DNA from: Lachnoclostridium sp. UBA7097 | GTDB lineage: Bacteria > Bacillota > Clostridia > Lachnospirales > Lachnospiraceae | Direction of reading: 5' to 3' | DNA: 8,544 bases | Assembly (NCBI GenBank): GCA_002499945.1 | Contig: DKYP01000165.1 | Coordinates: forward strand, 1 to 8,544 | In this document: in pieces, positions 6,181 through 8,544 of the stretch | Layout of the letters: the number at the start of each line of letters is the position of its first letter | How positions within the stretch are numbered: the first letter of the stretch is position 1 | Translations under genes and position numbers: made by a program | The notes under the pieces: model-generated | Database searches by the model: none | What the model saw: only the letters and a program-made list of their open reading frames with translations | Told to the model about the DNA's origin: nothing

Positions 6181-8473
6181 AGATTTTTACCCTGCTTTGC
6201 AGGACTTCTGCTGTTTCTTTGGCAGTCTTGTCACCTGCAAAAAATGCCTTTGTTTCTTCTTCAATTATTTTGGTAATATCAGTAAAAGATGCATCATAAT
6301 TGTCTTCCTTACCAATCCTGCTAACCATGGAACGGAACACGTCCATATGCTCCTTTGTATATGGCTTTATCTCTACTGTAAAGTCATCCATTGAATATGT
6401 ATTGCCCTCTATAGGGGTCACTTCTGTACCATCATCATCTTTATATTTTTTAGTTGCCATAGCATATTCAATTTTCTTTTCCAGTACATCTTTTCTTACA
6501 GGAAATCCGCTGTGTTCTGATACTTTTTTCTGGTAGTCATATAAATAAAGCCTGCGCAGGAATTTCCAGGCATTTTCTTTATCATCACATTTCTCAGAAA
6601 TAGCCATGCAGGCGTCAGAACCGCCCATTGCAAGTTTATTGTTTTTATCTTTAGAAGGCTGGCTGATTATATCATAGCCGCCCTGGCTTTTATATAACTT
6701 TTCATTAACCTGGATATCTGAGAAATCATACAGGTACATGCTGTTTAACAGAAGTTTCCCGCTTTTTATAAGGTTTGGCAGGCTTTCTTCTTCCTGCCAG
6801 CCGTTTTCTTCCATCTCTTTCATATACTGGTCGCTTGTCTGGAAATTTTTTGAAAATTCAAGCATATGTATAAATTCTTCAGAATCAAGGTTCACTTCAC
6901 CTGTTTCAAAGTTAATAAAATCCTTCATCTGTGAACCTAACATATTCTGTATAAACCATTCACTTGTCATACCCTGCATAAATATACTGCCTTCTGGCAG
7001 GCTTTTATATTTTTCTTCCATTTCTTCATATGTCCAGCCCTCCATGCCGTTAAAAAACTTTTTAGAACCAACAAGGGCATTTATGCAAAATGTAGTTGGA
7101 AGGTAATACAGTTTACCATCATGTTCAATGGTACTGGTTATTGAATCCACAAAATCCTCCTTCTTGATTTCACCATCTTTTTCAATAAGAGAATATAAAT
7201 CAGCCAAAAGCCCTTTTTTAATATACAGGGATTTAGATAATCCGCTCATTTCTATAATATCTGGCACATTACCTGATATTATATCAAGGTTCATCTGTTT
7301 CTGCGGGTCCTCATATTCATTGTAACTTTTTGTATCAATATGGTAATCATCATTACTTTTATTATATTTTAAAATTTCTTCTTTTAATTCCTGCCCTATA
7401 TAAATAGATGCCAGTGTAAGCCTTTTCTTCTGCTTTACTTCAGAATACTTCTTTTTGTTAATGCTTGCTATCTCAATATCTGAAGATGAATCTGGATTAT
7501 ATGAAGTGCTTATAACAGCCATGCTGCCATCTTCCATTATCTGGAAGTCTGATACATTGTCACCATTAATATCAACATTTATCCAGTTAAATAAAAGCTC
7601 CATTTTATTCTTGTCAAGGTCACACTGGTATATACCGTTGTCATTGCTTAAATACACAGTGCTTCCATTGCCATGCTTTACAGACCTGATATTATATACA
7701 GAAATACCACCAAAATCTGAAGGCTTTCCAAGCTTGCCTGTATCCATATCAAGTTCACAGATGCCGCTGCCGCCAGTTTTAGCCATACTGCCCATAATAT
7801 AAACTTTGCCATTACCATCCCTGAAAATACTGTCAATATAATCATCTGACTGGACCTTCTTTGCAAGGGAACCATCTTTATTGAAAATATAAATCTTGTC
7901 TTCTGAAACTGCAACCAGTTTTTTGTTTATATAAACCATGGTGCTGCCTAAATAAAAATCTTCATTTTTTTTAGTTTTGGGATTTAATTCTGTACGTCCT
8001 GATAATTTGCCATTTTTATCAATATCCAGTATACTGTATTTTGTAGTGCTGGTATCTGTTTTTTTGTTATAACTGTAGGCAGAGGACAGTATATGCATAT
8101 TTCCGTCTTCATCCATAAATAATTTGTCTGTACCCTCATCCTTTTTTAACCCTTTAATCTCTTTCATTTCAACCTTTTTGCCATCCAGGGAACTTGTCAT
8201 AAAATAACTTATAGATTTTCCGTCCCCATTCTTTTTATCTTCTTCATAATGAGAACCTGTCATATAGATGTTGTTATCTTTTATAATTGACTGGTTTACA
8301 TAATCAACTTTTACACTGCCAAGGTCATTAAACTTTGATTCATATATATACTCCGGGGTGCTTTCCTTACCAGAGTCATTACTGCTTTCTTTACTGCATC
8401 CTGCAAATGGTATTGTTATTACAAAAGATGCTAGTGATATTGCAAAAATCCTTTTAATATTGCTTTTTAACAT
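6161..8473 (-). CDS. Lipoprotein with N-terminal propeller-like region fused to an extracellular solute-binding domain
   Basis: Seen: a basic start, a hydrophobic signal and a lipobox-like FAGC (23-26), so Cys26 should be lipidated and the protein tethered outside the membrane. A Ser/Asp/Lys-rich linker reaches about residue 40. Residues about 45-345 contain repeated beta-strand pairs with Asp-Gly turns: IIKDNNIYMTGS, DEDGNMHILS, EDKIYIFNKDGSL, FRDGNGKVYIMG, GSTVYLSNDNGIYQCDLD and QIMEDGSMAVIS. This suggests roughly six blades of a beta-propeller. Residues about 350-770 look like a CUT1-type binding protein: GNVPDIIEMSG (401-411), HDGKLYYLPT (451-460), GGSDACMAIS (617-626), ENAWKFLRRLY (633-643) and GFPVRKDVLE (656-665). 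Usual binding proteins of this class have about 420-450 residues, so the N-terminal half is an addition. It is the first gene of the cluster. The ATG has AGAGGTGAGG 7 nt upstream. The ligand is unknown; the propeller could bind a glycan, a protein partner or the permeases. Confidence 0.88.
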   Translation of the reverse strand: MLKSNIKRIFAISLASFVITIPFAGCSKESSNDSGKESTPEYIYESKFNDLGSVKVDYVNQSIIKDNNIYMTGSHYEEDKKNGDGKSISYFMTSSLDGKKVEMKEIKGLKKDEGTDKLFMDEDGNMHILSSAYSYNKKTDTSTTKYSILDIDKNGKLSGRTELNPKTKKNEDFYLGSTMVYINKKLVAVSEDKIYIFNKDGSLAKKVQSDDYIDSIFRDGNGKVYIMGSMAKTGGSGICELDMDTGKLGKPSDFGGISVYNIRSVKHGNGSTVYLSNDNGIYQCDLDKNKMELLFNWINVDINGDNVSDFQIMEDGSMAVISTSYNPDSSSDIEIASINKKKYSEVKQKKRLTLASIYIGQELKEEILKYNKSNDDYHIDTKSYNEYEDPQKQMNLDIISGNVPDIIEMSGLSKSLYIKKGLLADLYSLIEKDGEIKKEDFVDSITSTIEHDGKLYYLPTTFCINALVGSKKFFNGMEGWTYEEMEEKYKSLPEGSIFMQGMTSEWFIQNMLGSQMKDFINFETGEVNLDSEEFIHMLEFSKNFQTSDQYMKEMEENGWQEEESLPNLIKSGKLLLNSMYLYDFSDIQVNEKLYKSQGGYDIISQPSKDKNNKLAMGGSDACMAISEKCDDKENAWKFLRRLYLYDYQKKVSEHSGFPVRKDVLEKKIEYAMATKKYKDDDGTEVTPIEGNTYSMDDFTVEIKPYTKEHMDVFRSMVSRIGKEDNYDASFTDITKIIEEETKAFFAGDKTAKETAEVLQSRVKIYVSENS

Positions 8474-8480
8474 AATTTAT

Positions 8481-8490
8481 CCTCACCTCT
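8481..8490 (-). promoter_or_regulatory. Strong ribosome binding site of the first operon gene
   Basis: The minus strand reads AGAGGTGAGG, 7 nt before the ATG at 8471-8473. It is the best Shine-Dalgarno in the cluster, consistent with high expression of the binding protein relative to the permeases, and it fixes the start. Confidence 0.8.
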
Positions 8491-8520
8491 GTTTTTTATA
8501 TTAAATTTTTCTGTACTAAT

Positions 8521-8542
8521 CATTATAATACTAAATATAATG
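8521..8542. repeat. 7-bp inverted repeat over the candidate operon promoter
   Basis: CATTATA (8521-8527) and TATAATG (8536-8542) are exact reverse complements separated by 8 nt. One arm contains the candidate -10 box. It could be an operator, but the arms are nearly pure A/T and the match may be accidental. Confidence 0.35.
8522..8527 (-). promoter_or_regulatory. Candidate -10 box of the transporter operon
   Basis: The minus strand has a consensus TATAAT here, about 48 nt from the start codon. With a 17-nt spacer the -35 box would fall at about 8545-8550, just outside the window, so it cannot be confirmed. The region is very AT-rich, so a chance match is likely enough to keep this tentative. 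Confidence 0.35.
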
Positions 8543-8544
8543 GT

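Noticed and set aside
7678..7914. Open frame of 78 residues on the minus strand inside the binding-protein gene
   Set aside because: It lies in another frame of the same strand within the propeller-like region, has no motif and would not fit the packed operon.

Overview
The window is AT-rich and its proteins look like those of a Gram-positive anaerobe, most likely a member of the Clostridia. The long-form HPF, the lipoprotein-type solute-binding protein and the Lys/Glu/Asn-rich extracytoplasmic proteins suggest a Lachnospiraceae-type gut bacterium. That placement is an inference from protein style, not from a marker-gene comparison. No tRNA, rRNA, CRISPR array, transposase or phage gene was seen.

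Layout. The left end (1-222) holds a possible 3' fragment of an upstream gene, a perfect 10-bp inverted repeat and a clear sigma-A-type promoter. This promoter drives hpf (223-750, plus strand), which ends at a strong intrinsic terminator (785-817). The rest of the window (893-8473) is one tightly packed minus-strand gene cluster. Read from right to left in its own direction it contains: a 770-residue lipoprotein with an N-terminal propeller-like half and a C-terminal solute-binding half (6161-8473); a MalF/UgpA-type permease (5266-6180); a MalG/UgpE-type permease (about 4374-5276); a 770-residue membrane-fusion (HlyD/MacA-type) protein with an exceptionally long coiled coil (2027-4339); and a 374-residue membrane protein carrying a MacB-type extracellular core domain without a complete FtsX membrane core or ATPase (893-2017). 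The first three genes overlap one another, the fourth follows after 34 nt and the fifth after 9 nt. They therefore look like one operon convergent with hpf.

How the genes may work together. The first three genes form the binding protein and two permeases of a type I (carbohydrate-class) ABC importer. The last two resemble the adaptor and the extracellular part of a MacA/MacB-type efflux or mechanotransmission system. No nucleotide-binding subunit is present for either half. The combination of importer parts with a possibly wall-spanning adaptor and a stripped-down MacB-like protein is the most unusual thing here. I infer that it could be a composite envelope machine, for example an importer with a wall-spanning conduit or tether, possibly powered by a shared ATPase of the MsmX/MsmK kind encoded elsewhere. 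The substrate cannot be read from the sequence.
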